Source of the DNA: a virus
DNA length: 30,792 bases
Strand: one strand, 5' to 3'
Virus record (IMG/VR): IMGVR_UViG_3300039326_000029
Coordinates: 1-30,792 of that record
This document shows positions 14,691-23,143 of the stretch, piece after piece. Made by a program: the position numbers and the translations under genes. The notes beneath the pieces were generated by a model. It had not been told where the DNA came from. It ran no database searches and saw nothing but the letters and a program-made list of their open reading frames with translations. Every line of letters starts with the position of its first letter. Position 1 is the stretch's first letter.

Positions 14691-16994
14691 ATGGGCGGCG
14701 GCGATGTCGTAGGGACTGCGATAGTTAATTTAAAGAGTGATGCATCCGGCTTCCTTAGCGATTTGACTGGCGCGTTAGGTAAGGGTAAAGGGCTGTTCTC
14801 GGACTTCGGTAGTGATATCTCCGGCACCATGAAAGGCGCTGGCGGCATCATGACCGCAGGCATAACCGCGCCGATAGTAGCCGTCGGAGCGTTTGCCATA
14901 AAAAGCGGAGAGATTGTAGAAGACGCTACGTCGTCGATAGCCAAAGCCACAGGACAACAGGGAGCGCAACTTGCTTCTACAATGACCCAATGGAAAAGCG
15001 TATATGCTTCGGTTCCTTCTTCTGCTGCCGATGTGACAGCGGTTATCACAAAGCTTACGACTTCTTTACACCTACAAGGCCAAGAACTTAAAGATACTGC
15101 AACAGACGTCCTTAATTATTCAATCGCTACAAAAACCAGCGCATCGTCTGACGCTGCTACGTTTGCGACAATGACCAACGCCGCTCACTTGGCTGGCAAT
15201 GCGTCATTAACTGCTGCACAACTTACCGATATGGCAACCGTAGCGTATCAAAAGACGGGCGTAACTATGGACCAGATTTCACCTGCCTTTAACAAAGCAA
15301 CGGCATCAATGACGGCGATGGGCCTATCTATACCGCAGCAAATTGCTATGTTGGATGGACTGACTCATGCAGGGCTCAAGGCTAAACAGGTCACTACGAT
15401 ATTGATGGGAATCGGCCCAGCGGCTAAGGCGGCAGGTGAGAGCTCTAGTGCGTTCTGGCAGCACATGATCCAAGACGCTAAAGACGGGGGTACGTACACC
15501 GCAGCCGAAACGAAACTGCTTGGCAAGAACGCTGATATGTTCACGGCGGCTGCGAAGTCAGGCAAACTCAGCAATGACCAGTTAGTCGCATCACTACAGA
15601 ATAGTAAAGGAGCAGCAGATAAAGCAGGCGAAGCCTCTCAAACATTTGGTGAAAAGCTTACGTTATTTACCCATCAAGGAGAGATGGCGCTTGCTCCTTT
15701 GGGTATTACGCTCATTAACATAGCCTCGAATCTCCTTACCGCATTGACACCAGTTATGGATTTTGTTGCTAAAATCATGAATGTCTTTGCAGGTATGCCT
15801 GAGCCTATCCAAATGGTCGTTATCGCTATTGCTGGAATCGCGGCAGCCATTGGGCCGGTTTTAATGCTTATAGGGATGATGGCCCCCGCGATCGGACCAA
15901 TAGTCACGATACTAGGTATGATGGGTATCGAGATAGACATGGCGGCACTCTCCGCTGGCGGCCTTACAGGAGCACTTGGCGGAGCGGCAGCGGCGGCGTG
16001 GGCAGTCAGTATCCCGATTATGGGTATGGAACTGCCGTTAATAGCTATTATCGCGGCGGTCGTAGTTATCGGCGCAATCCTTTATCTATTATATACCCGA
16101 TTCAAACCCTTCCACGATGCAGTGCAAGCAGTGTTGGGCTGGGCGAAAAACCTTGTCAGCACCCTTCAGAACCTTAATTGGGGCAGCGCATTTAGTGGGG
16201 TCGTGGCTACAGTAGAGAGCATAGGGGGTAAACTTTGGAACTCCATCGTGAGTGCAGTAGGTGGATTCGGCTCGTGGTTATGGAGTCTTATCTCAGACCT
16301 CCCATCAAAATTATGGTCTGCGTATATAGGTATTTGGACTCAGATAGGCTCTTGGTTATGGGGTGAGATATCGGGACTTGCCGAGAAAGCGTGGAATACG
16401 TATATCGGTATCTGGGCGGCGATAGGCTCTTGGTTATGGGGTTTGATCTCACCGCTTCCTGGAGAGTTATGGGGCGGACTACAGAGCGCCCTTGGTGGAT
16501 TTGGAAACTGGCTATGGAACCAACTCACTTCAATTCCAGGTAAGTTAGAAAGTGCGATTAATGCGATATGGAGCGATGTCGCCAATGCGTTCGTAAATGC
16601 GCTCAAAGGGGCAGTATCAGGAGCAGCAAGCAGTATCGTTAGTCCTATACAAAGTGCAATCTCTAGCCTGCATCTTCCTGCATTACCAGCAGCTCAACAC
16701 GGCGGCATAGTCACTAAACCGACACTATTAATCGCAGGCGAAGCAGGCCCGGAAGCGATTACACCATTAAGCAACGTCAGCGGTGGGGGCTTTTCGGTAA
16801 ACCCAGGTAGTATAAGTCCGTATAGTCCAGGTGGAAGCGCTGGGCAAGGACAAGGCAACGTTATCATTTCAGCCGGAGCGATTCAGATTAACAATCCGAT
16901 TCTAACTTCAAACAGTGCGATTGATACGCTAAGCACAAAAATCGGTTATAAAGTGAATAGCGAAATGCGGCGAGCAGGATTAAGCAAAGGATAA
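14691..16994 (+). CDS. Tape measure protein
   Basis: The 767-aa product is by layout and motifs the tape measure that sets tail length and is probably ejected with DNA. It starts 'MGGGDVVGTAIVNLKSDASGF', the usual strand opening ('v....l..d.s.f...l..a'). An N-terminal domain rich in Gly and Ala follows, with the TP901-type tape-measure segment about 60-340. Hydrophobic segments lie at about 375-420 and 445-465. A Trp-rich region of 26-residue repeats follows (about 519-648). The C-terminal motif 'HGGIVTKPTLLIAGEAGPEAITPL' is diagnostic of tape measures. At roughly 0.15 nm per residue the tail would be near 115 nm. The final section is Gly/Ser-rich. Confidence 0.93.
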   Translation: MGGGDVVGTAIVNLKSDASGFLSDLTGALGKGKGLFSDFGSDISGTMKGAGGIMTAGITAPIVAVGAFAIKSGEIVEDATSSIAKATGQQGAQLASTMTQWKSVYASVPSSAADVTAVITKLTTSLHLQGQELKDTATDVLNYSIATKTSASSDAATFATMTNAAHLAGNASLTAAQLTDMATVAYQKTGVTMDQISPAFNKATASMTAMGLSIPQQIAMLDGLTHAGLKAKQVTTILMGIGPAAKAAGESSSAFWQHMIQDAKDGGTYTAAETKLLGKNADMFTAAAKSGKLSNDQLVASLQNSKGAADKAGEASQTFGEKLTLFTHQGEMALAPLGITLINIASNLLTALTPVMDFVAKIMNVFAGMPEPIQMVVIAIAGIAAAIGPVLMLIGMMAPAIGPIVTILGMMGIEIDMAALSAGGLTGALGGAAAAAWAVSIPIMGMELPLIAIIAAVVVIGAILYLLYTRFKPFHDAVQAVLGWAKNLVSTLQNLNWGSAFSGVVATVESIGGKLWNSIVSAVGGFGSWLWSLISDLPSKLWSAYIGIWTQIGSWLWGEISGLAEKAWNTYIGIWAAIGSWLWGLISPLPGELWGGLQSALGGFGNWLWNQLTSIPGKLESAINAIWSDVANAFVNALKGAVSGAASSIVSPIQSAISSLHLPALPAAQHGGIVTKPTLLIAGEAGPEAITPLSNVSGGGFSVNPGSISPYSPGGSAGQGQGNVIISAGAIQINNPILTSNSAIDTLSTKIGYKVNSEMRRAGLSKG
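16245..16634 (+). repeat. Trp-rich 78-bp / 26-residue repeats in tape measure
   Basis: Units begin at 16245, 16323, 16401 and 16479, with a weaker fifth from 16557. The core of each is '(G/S)W-L-W-x-x-(I/L)-(S/T)' followed by 'LP-x-(K/E)-L-W'. The two central units share nearly identical DNA across the ATAGGCTCTTGGTTATGGGG block, which implies a fairly recent duplication. Changing the copy number would change tail length by about 4 nm per unit. Confidence 0.85.
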
Positions 16995-16998
16995 AACC

Positions 16999-17142
16999 AT
17001 GAAAGCGAAATTAATTACTAAAGTAATACGAATCCCGATGGAACAGTACTGGGCCGGGGGGATGTATCGAGTAGGAGCATCGAGAACAACCGAAAGCGTA
17101 CAGGAATTTGAATTTGATTTAGCAACTAAAGGAGGTGAATAA
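16999..17142 (+). CDS. Small hypothetical protein between tape measure and tail-tip genes (47 aa)
   Basis: This short ORF begins ATGAAAGCG four bases after the tape-measure stop and ends with 'LATKGGE' and TAA. The product is basic at the N-terminus ('MKAKLITKVIRIPMEQYWAGGMY'). Its last codons (GGAGGTGAA) form the ribosome binding site for the next gene, similar to the arrangement of the 41-aa ORF at 5307-5432. No family is recognised. It may be a real small tail protein or a coupling ORF. Confidence 0.45.
   Translation: MKAKLITKVIRIPMEQYWAGGMYRVGASRTTESVQEFEFDLATKGGE
17131..17138 (+). promoter_or_regulatory. Strong Shine-Dalgarno site (GGAGGTGA)
   Basis: GGAGGTGA lies 6 bases before the ATG at 17145 and matches the 3' end of 16S rRNA very well. 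A similar site (AGGAGGTGA) precedes the ATG at 29785. It fixes the start of the downstream gene and shows that the virus uses strong leadered initiation. Confidence 0.8.
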
Positions 17143-17144
17143 CA

Positions 17145-17543
17145 ATGGCAATTACAAGTGGATTAACCACCGCAGGAGCAGTTGCGCTTGCGAGTTTCTT
17201 GATTAACGACGGTGCAACATTACCGTTCAACAACTCAAATGCGTACCTCGGCGTCGGCAATGATAACAGCACAGCCTTTAACGTGAGTCAGACCGCTTTG
17301 ATAGGCGCGAGCCAACAGCTAAACCCTGTTGATACTGGATACCCTGTAAGGACGAGTAATTCAATTCTATACCAGGCGACTTTTTACGCGGCAGATGCTA
17401 TTTTTGATTGGTCAGAGTATGGCATCTTTAACGCGGCGAGTGCCGGGACAATGCTCGCGCGTGTTGCTGGCGATGACTTGGGAACTAAAACGGGAGCAGA
17501 GCAGATTGTCTTGCAGATAACCTTAGTAATTAGTACGTCTTAA
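17145..17543 (+). CDS. Tail-tip/fibre-associated structural protein (132 aa)
   Basis: The 132-aa product starts 'MAITSGLTTAGAVALASFLINDG' and has 'NSNAYLGVGNDNSTAFNVSQTALIG', 'ILYQATFYAADAIFDWSEYGIFNAASAGTMLARVA' and 'QIVLQITLVIS'. This pattern is seen in a common family of phage virion proteins encoded beside tail-tip genes ('yigvG...t......L......r.......v...at......n..w.E.Glfna..G..m.R'). It probably forms part of the tail tip or a fibre connector. There is no enzyme motif or membrane segment. The start is supported by the strong GGAGGTGA site. Confidence 0.6.
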   Translation: MAITSGLTTAGAVALASFLINDGATLPFNNSNAYLGVGNDNSTAFNVSQTALIGASQQLNPVDTGYPVRTSNSILYQATFYAADAIFDWSEYGIFNAASAGTMLARVAGDDLGTKTGAEQIVLQITLVISTS

Positions 17544-17554
17544 CCGAGGACACG

Positions 17555-20500
17555 ATGACCGTCGCTTCATACGCTGGAACCTTTAACACACCTACCAGCA
17601 CAGGCAATCAGACGATTTCCTTACCTGCGGGTTTCACTCCGAGTGCTGTTATTATCTGGGGCGTTCCATTATCGTCAGCAGGATGGAGCAGCGTTGGCGA
17701 CCAGTTTTCCATTGGCTTCTGTGCCGGTGCAGGTGGGGCATCTCAAGGATATATCTCAATCGCAGGAAAGGGCGGTGCAGATCCAAGCGCAGAGTACCGC
17801 AGGTATAGTGCGAGTGCCGCTATTGGCATGGTTCAGTATGATGGCACGTTACTGTACGAAGCGACGTTATACGGGCTTAATTCAGGCGATTTTATATTAA
17901 ACTGGACTACGGTATCCGCAACATCATACGAGTTTAACTTCCTAGCATTAACCGGCGTACCTGCAAAAGTAGTACACTGGACCTCTAACACCTCAACGGG
18001 CAACCAGAGCATTACAGGCGCGGGCTTCCAACCGGACTGTGTTATCCATATCGGTGATGCGGATGCTGGTCATACTGCGAATACGACGACTAGCTCTGTT
18101 TACAGTATCGGTGCGATGGATGCTAGCGGTAACCAGTGGTCAAAGTATGGCTTTGCGATGAGTGGTGTTACTACTACAAGTACAGGACGTATCCAGCTTG
18201 CCGACTCGTGCATTGTCGATACCGGCGCCACTACCTCTGTACACACTAAAGCATCCTTTGTATCAATGGATGCAGACGGCTTTACGATACACTGGGGGAC
18301 ATACAGCAGCGGCGGAGCGAGAGATTATTTAAGTTTGTGTCTTAATACGGGCGGTGGGAGTTTAGTTGGCAACTGGACTAAATCAACGGCAGCCGCTCCA
18401 ACAACAGACACGATTTCAGTACTCACCATAACACCTACGGCGGTACTGGCAACAACCGACAGCTATCCGGCCAATACCTCAGAGCAATCTGGACATCGGA
18501 TTATGGTAGGCGCGTCGGATGGCACGAATAACTTAGTGGCGGGGGCCACCGATAAAAACGGCATTGTACTAAGCGGCAGTTCTAAAACGGTTACGTATAG
18601 GTACTTAAACGAATCATACTCCCTTGCAGGAACCAATAACGACCTAGGGAGCTATGATTCACTAGGTACTATAGGTTCATTTGCCGCAGGTTCGTTCCAG
18701 GCATCGTGGCCAACCACAAACGCAAACATTGCGACGCAAATCTGTTTTGTGACGTTTGGAAACCCACGAATTGTTATAAGCCGCTCCATTGATGTTGTTC
18801 CTGTTTTATATCCTTCCACGTACATATCGGGTTTTCCCTCAGTTATTCCTGCTTCTGTTTCAATCGCTCCAGAGGTAGACCTTTCTGTTACCACACAGCT
18901 AAGTTCAGTCATAACACGCGCGATTACCCACGCAACGCACGTAGTTCCTACGGTATCAAAATCAATCATTTATAACGTAATCTCAAGAAGCGTGACCATA
19001 ACACCGCATGCACACGCTACCACTACACAATACCCAACCACGGGAATTGGCATGATGACTTTCGGTGGCGTTGATATTACGCAACCACCGTACTATGCTC
19101 ACCTTGCCGATGCAACAAAATACTGGTGGCTTGATGGTTTTGATTCTACACAATTTACAACCAGCCCACTATCAACAATTTCAACACGACCATATCTAAA
19201 GGACTGGGTTATCTCTACAGTAATACGGCCTAAAGTTCCCGATAATAAGAGAACCACGATGATAGCCGCAATGATAGCGCTAGGGGAGGTTTTCGATCCA
19301 ACCAAAGGCGAACAACAGCTTACTTTTGGTGAATACCCTGCGAGTTATTTTATAGCAAAACGTCAGAAATCAAATCCCTCAAATGAAAACGTTACCCCTA
19401 CGTTATTAGATTTAGATATTGACTTCGCGTGTACCGGGCCTGCATACTCTGTAGTAGAATCAGTTATATGGGCCACGGCCAGCGGAGTCGAGACCTCGTA
19501 TGCAACGTTTACCTCAAAAGGCGATACGCTGGCCTCTCCGCGATGGCGGTTTTATTCGGCGGGTTACTTTAACGGCACGCTTACCATCACCAACGTAACC
19601 ACGGATGAGGCAATTTCGTGGACAGGTACATTGAACGTGGCGGATACCCTAGAATTTATCATGGATGCTGAATACGGAACGCCTTATACGGTGTTCCTCA
19701 ACAACGAACAATCGCTTTCCAGCTTTAACGGTCCAGCGTGGCCTCATCTACAACCAGGACTTAATGAAATAGAACTTTCAGCGTCCACACCAATACACGG
19801 CATACTTGAGGCTAGGTGGCGGGATAGGTTCTTAGTCGGTCAACAGGTCGCCCCTACCCCCTCAGCGGCAAGCGCAGTTATCCCCACTATCTTAGTACTC
19901 AATGGAAAAGACAGCACATCTCCAGGTTCCTATGTGTTCTCCGGGACGTTAAAAGACGTATTCGGGAATCCGGTCGTAGGCGCTACGGTTACATTAGCTT
20001 CTTCTACAGATACCGCTCACTGGAATAATTTACAGACGACAACTACCAACGCAAGCGGATCGTATACCTTCGCCGCGACTGCGGTTTATACTGGCCTGCA
20101 GGAGTTCAGGACAATGTACATCGGGGGTTCCGGGTACTTAGGGAGCACCAGTGAGATGTTACACACATACCCACCCGATCAGAGGATACCCGTAAAACTC
20201 TCCTTAAGCATGGACGCATCGGCGTCTCCATATTACACGTTCAGTGGCAGCCTCGTGCTTGCGAGCAATACAAAAGTGCCCATCCCGAATGCACCTATTC
20301 ATTTAGAAGTAAAAGTCCCGGCGAGTCTTTATACAAGCGTTCCCTTCACGTTCGATGGGCAAACAAACTTCACGCTGGCTAATACCGACATTCACGGGAA
20401 GTATTCTTATACGTACTACGTCGGGCCTACAACTAACGGGATTTCGGGAAGTTATACGTGGAACCAATACTTTACGACGCAATTTGCAGCGAACCTCTAT

Positions 20501-22081
20501 TATAGAGCGGCCTCGCCGCCATCCGCGATGACGGTATCAAACCAAAACACTCCCTGGCCAGCTCAAAATCCTGGGCCGGTTACGTATATGATCTCAGTAA
20601 ACCCCGAAATGATAGACGCTGGCATGTTGCAGTACTTCGCAGGGTGCGGCTTTACCGTTTGTTTCTTGATATGCAACAATCCCGACATGTACACAAACAC
20701 GCTCTATCAAAAAGAATATGATATGATAACGTCAGTGGGCATGGTCCCGATGCTCGATGTTGAAAAGGTGGACCAATACGGCACGGGAACTCCTAGCGCA
20801 CCCGGGCCTAACTCTGGGTCATGGTCAAACTGTCAGACTATGACACAGGTCGGATACTTTGGGACATGGTTCGCAAACCTCGCGGCGGTCGGGTGGCAGG
20901 GGGTCTCTTCTGAAATGGGCGCTGCTGGTGCTGTTGAGTTTTGTAGAAAGTATTTCCCCAATTATACAAACTACACCCCGCCTGAGCCGTTTAGTTGGTA
21001 TGCCCCCGGGCAGTACTACGAACAGGCAGTGGACACGTCAACGACACAAAACAGCATTGAGGCGTACTATAACTCAGACCCGCCGTATATTTACACCGCA
21101 GCACTCCAATCAGCGGAGCTAGGCATACCGATGGGCATACTAGGCTACGTCGGGGGTTCAACATGGAACTCGATTTATGTACAAAGCCTAAACGATGAAA
21201 CACCTAGCTATCAGTCTCTTTTCGATTGGTCATACGCCAATGGAGTAGGTTTCAACACGTTCCAGGTGTGGATAGACCCCGGTTCGTGGAATATTCTACT
21301 TTACGGTGAGCCCCACCAGTATTTCTTAAACGGTTATCGCGCTGCTGGATATGACACGATAGTAGCGCAATTACAAGAATCGTACCCGCCCGCTGGTACT
21401 GAAGTGCTCAATATAACGCAATTAGCAACTGAGTTAACCCTATACATAAACGAAAACTCAGACGGCACATATACCATATCAGGACAGCTTTATGAGGTCC
21501 TTTCTGGCAATCCAATACCAAGCGCGCAGATATTCCTGCAACTCTCTACGAACACTACCACGAACGGACTCCTTAGTACACACTGGAATAATACAAATCT
21601 CGGAAACGCCAACCCGACAACCACCGATCAATCAGGTTCGTGGACTTCTACGCCTATCACACTGACAAGCGGGACGTATTACTTCAGGGCGTATTACACA
21701 GGTACAAGTACGTACTTAGGTTCGTATTCAGGGGACTATTACTTCGGATTAGGAGTAACGAAGGGCGGACCTCCGTCTAGCCTGACCATCACCGCAGATG
21801 ACACAACCCCTGCTATTAATCAGGTGGTTAACTTCACGGTTACATTAACAGGTGGTGGAAACCCGATAGTAGGCGACACAGTAACGATTTACCATTACAT
21901 AGGCACGGGTGGAACCAAGTACACTGATGGCAGCGGGGTAACAGATGCAAACGGCGACTTCACCATACCTGCTTCCTTTACAACCGCAGGGCTACGCACC
22001 TACTATGCGACATTTAGTGGGGACGATAACTTTGCAGGAACAACCAGTGCGGTGCTTGATATTACAGTCACGGGCGCATAA
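17555..22081 (+). CDS. Giant distal tail protein (Dit-like) with Ig and TIM-barrel-like domains
   Basis: The 1508-aa protein is about five times longer than a usual Dit (roughly 250 aa). Residues 1-405 contain two clear copies and one weaker copy of a beta domain (copies start with 'STGNQ(T/S)I' at about 15 and 147). Residues about 500-760 carry the Dit-like core: 'MMTFGGVDITQPPYYAHLAD', 'YLKDWVISTVIRPKVPD', 'QLTFGEYPASYFIAKR', ending 'LQPGLNEIELSAS...LEARWRDRFL'. Ig-like domains follow at about 775-870 and 876-1000. A TIM-barrel-like domain runs about 1008-1272, with 'GMVPMLDVEKVDQ' and 'GVSSEMGAAGAVEF'. Two more Ig-like domains run about 1290-1400 and 1405-1508. It would form the ring at the tube end and carry host-surface binding or cutting domains. 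The glycosidase activity is inferred and unproven. Confidence 0.7.
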   Translation: MTVASYAGTFNTPTSTGNQTISLPAGFTPSAVIIWGVPLSSAGWSSVGDQFSIGFCAGAGGASQGYISIAGKGGADPSAEYRRYSASAAIGMVQYDGTLLYEATLYGLNSGDFILNWTTVSATSYEFNFLALTGVPAKVVHWTSNTSTGNQSITGAGFQPDCVIHIGDADAGHTANTTTSSVYSIGAMDASGNQWSKYGFAMSGVTTTSTGRIQLADSCIVDTGATTSVHTKASFVSMDADGFTIHWGTYSSGGARDYLSLCLNTGGGSLVGNWTKSTAAAPTTDTISVLTITPTAVLATTDSYPANTSEQSGHRIMVGASDGTNNLVAGATDKNGIVLSGSSKTVTYRYLNESYSLAGTNNDLGSYDSLGTIGSFAAGSFQASWPTTNANIATQICFVTFGNPRIVISRSIDVVPVLYPSTYISGFPSVIPASVSIAPEVDLSVTTQLSSVITRAITHATHVVPTVSKSIIYNVISRSVTITPHAHATTTQYPTTGIGMMTFGGVDITQPPYYAHLADATKYWWLDGFDSTQFTTSPLSTISTRPYLKDWVISTVIRPKVPDNKRTTMIAAMIALGEVFDPTKGEQQLTFGEYPASYFIAKRQKSNPSNENVTPTLLDLDIDFACTGPAYSVVESVIWATASGVETSYATFTSKGDTLASPRWRFYSAGYFNGTLTITNVTTDEAISWTGTLNVADTLEFIMDAEYGTPYTVFLNNEQSLSSFNGPAWPHLQPGLNEIELSASTPIHGILEARWRDRFLVGQQVAPTPSAASAVIPTILVLNGKDSTSPGSYVFSGTLKDVFGNPVVGATVTLASSTDTAHWNNLQTTTTNASGSYTFAATAVYTGLQEFRTMYIGGSGYLGSTSEMLHTYPPDQRIPVKLSLSMDASASPYYTFSGSLVLASNTKVPIPNAPIHLEVKVPASLYTSVPFTFDGQTNFTLANTDIHGKYSYTYYVGPTTNGISGSYTWNQYFTTQFAANLYYRAASPPSAMTVSNQNTPWPAQNPGPVTYMISVNPEMIDAGMLQYFAGCGFTVCFLICNNPDMYTNTLYQKEYDMITSVGMVPMLDVEKVDQYGTGTPSAPGPNSGSWSNCQTMTQVGYFGTWFANLAAVGWQGVSSEMGAAGAVEFCRKYFPNYTNYTPPEPFSWYAPGQYYEQAVDTSTTQNSIEAYYNSDPPYIYTAALQSAELGIPMGILGYVGGSTWNSIYVQSLNDETPSYQSLFDWSYANGVGFNTFQVWIDPGSWNILLYGEPHQYFLNGYRAAGYDTIVAQLQESYPPAGTEVLNITQLATELTLYINENSDGTYTISGQLYEVLSGNPIPSAQIFLQLSTNTTTNGLLSTHWNNTNLGNANPTTTDQSGSWTSTPITLTSGTYYFRAYYTGTSTYLGSYSGDYYFGLGVTKGGPPSSLTITADDTTPAINQVVNFTVTLTGGGNPIVGDTVTIYHYIGTGGTKYTDGSGVTDANGDFTIPASFTTAGLRTYYATFSGDDNFAGTTSAVLDITVTGA

Positions 22082-22084
22082 GAC

Positions 22085-23143
22085 ATGACAACACCCTCAC
22101 TGCTAACGTTTACCATATCCAACCCAAACCCCGCCATTAATCAGAGCTTCGTATTTGGGGGGGCGTTAACTGACAACGAAGGCAATCCAGAGTGGGGAAG
22201 CCGGGTTATTACCGTTTATAAAATAGTAACGGGCAGTAATGATGTAATAGGCACAGTTAGTACAGACTCAAATTCAAGCACGTACCAGTTTCTATGGAGT
22301 GAGTCAAGTTATGGAAACTTCACTTATTATGCCTACTTTGCAGGTGATGATGTATATAGTGCCGTGACGAGCGAAACGATCTTAGTATCAATACCAGAGC
22401 CAGTTGTAGTACAAACAACCCCATTAATTTCAGATTATACATTCGAGCTCCATAGGTGGAACTGGACTAATAAAAGCACCGATAACCCGTTTGGTACTGC
22501 TGAATACCTGGGAACGCTCGATAAACGCACAGTTCCGTACCTCTCGCGTGAGCTTGGACTTGCTGATTCTTTAACGTTTAACCTACCCTTAGACGATCCG
22601 AAATACTTGTGGTTTTTAGACAACCCGCCTGGAAACACGATCGGACTAGAAGTATGGTATTATGGGCGCGATAAGAACCTAAAACAAGTCTTTGTTCCGG
22701 TTTCAGACGAACCGTATAGAGATTACGGAGCGACATCTACAGGCTCAGGCTCAGGTTCGTTAGGGTCTGGGAGTGGCGATTGGGCGTTAATAACGTGCGA
22801 CGGGCCGGAATCATATCTGACTCGTTATATCACTCAGAATTATAAAGTATCTCAAAGACTCGTGAGTGATATCTTGATGGATATTACAGCCGAAATAAGA
22901 GCAGACGGTTTGATTTATTACTGCAACGTTGATCCGTCGCTTAATATGTTGCTTGACATTGATTTAAGCTGGGAAAACCTACAGACCGCAGTTGGCAATA
23001 TAATAACGCAAGTCGGCGGCTATATGCAGGTGCAGATGGAGTACGGCAATCCGTTACACCGTGACATTAACCTAATGCCAATTCCAGGGCAGTTACCACA
23101 ACCAACGGATACAGGAACAACCTCGGCGGTGTTGCCACAATGA
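22085..23143 (+). CDS. Tail hub (Tal-like) N-terminal half with leading Ig domain
   Basis: The 352-aa product starts with an Ig-like domain (residues 1-105: 'NPAINQSFVFGGALTDNEG', 'TYYAYFAGDDVYS'), similar to the last domain of the upstream Dit-like protein. From about residue 118 it follows the siphovirus Tal / baseplate-hub pattern (gp37-like): 'YLSRELGLADSLTFNLPLDDPKYLWFLDNPPGNTIGLEVWY', 'LITCDGPESYLTRYITQNYKVSQRLVSDILMDI', 'WENLQTAVGNIITQVGGYMQVQM'. It stops just where a normal hub would continue into 'ygkNL.gi...'; that segment opens the next ORF. The overlap is ATGA. Either the hub is made as two chains or a frameshift joins them. Confidence 0.7.
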   Translation: MTTPSLLTFTISNPNPAINQSFVFGGALTDNEGNPEWGSRVITVYKIVTGSNDVIGTVSTDSNSSTYQFLWSESSYGNFTYYAYFAGDDVYSAVTSETILVSIPEPVVVQTTPLISDYTFELHRWNWTNKSTDNPFGTAEYLGTLDKRTVPYLSRELGLADSLTFNLPLDDPKYLWFLDNPPGNTIGLEVWYYGRDKNLKQVFVPVSDEPYRDYGATSTGSGSGSLGSGSGDWALITCDGPESYLTRYITQNYKVSQRLVSDILMDITAEIRADGLIYYCNVDPSLNMLLDIDLSWENLQTAVGNIITQVGGYMQVQMEYGNPLHRDINLMPIPGQLPQPTDTGTTSAVLPQ

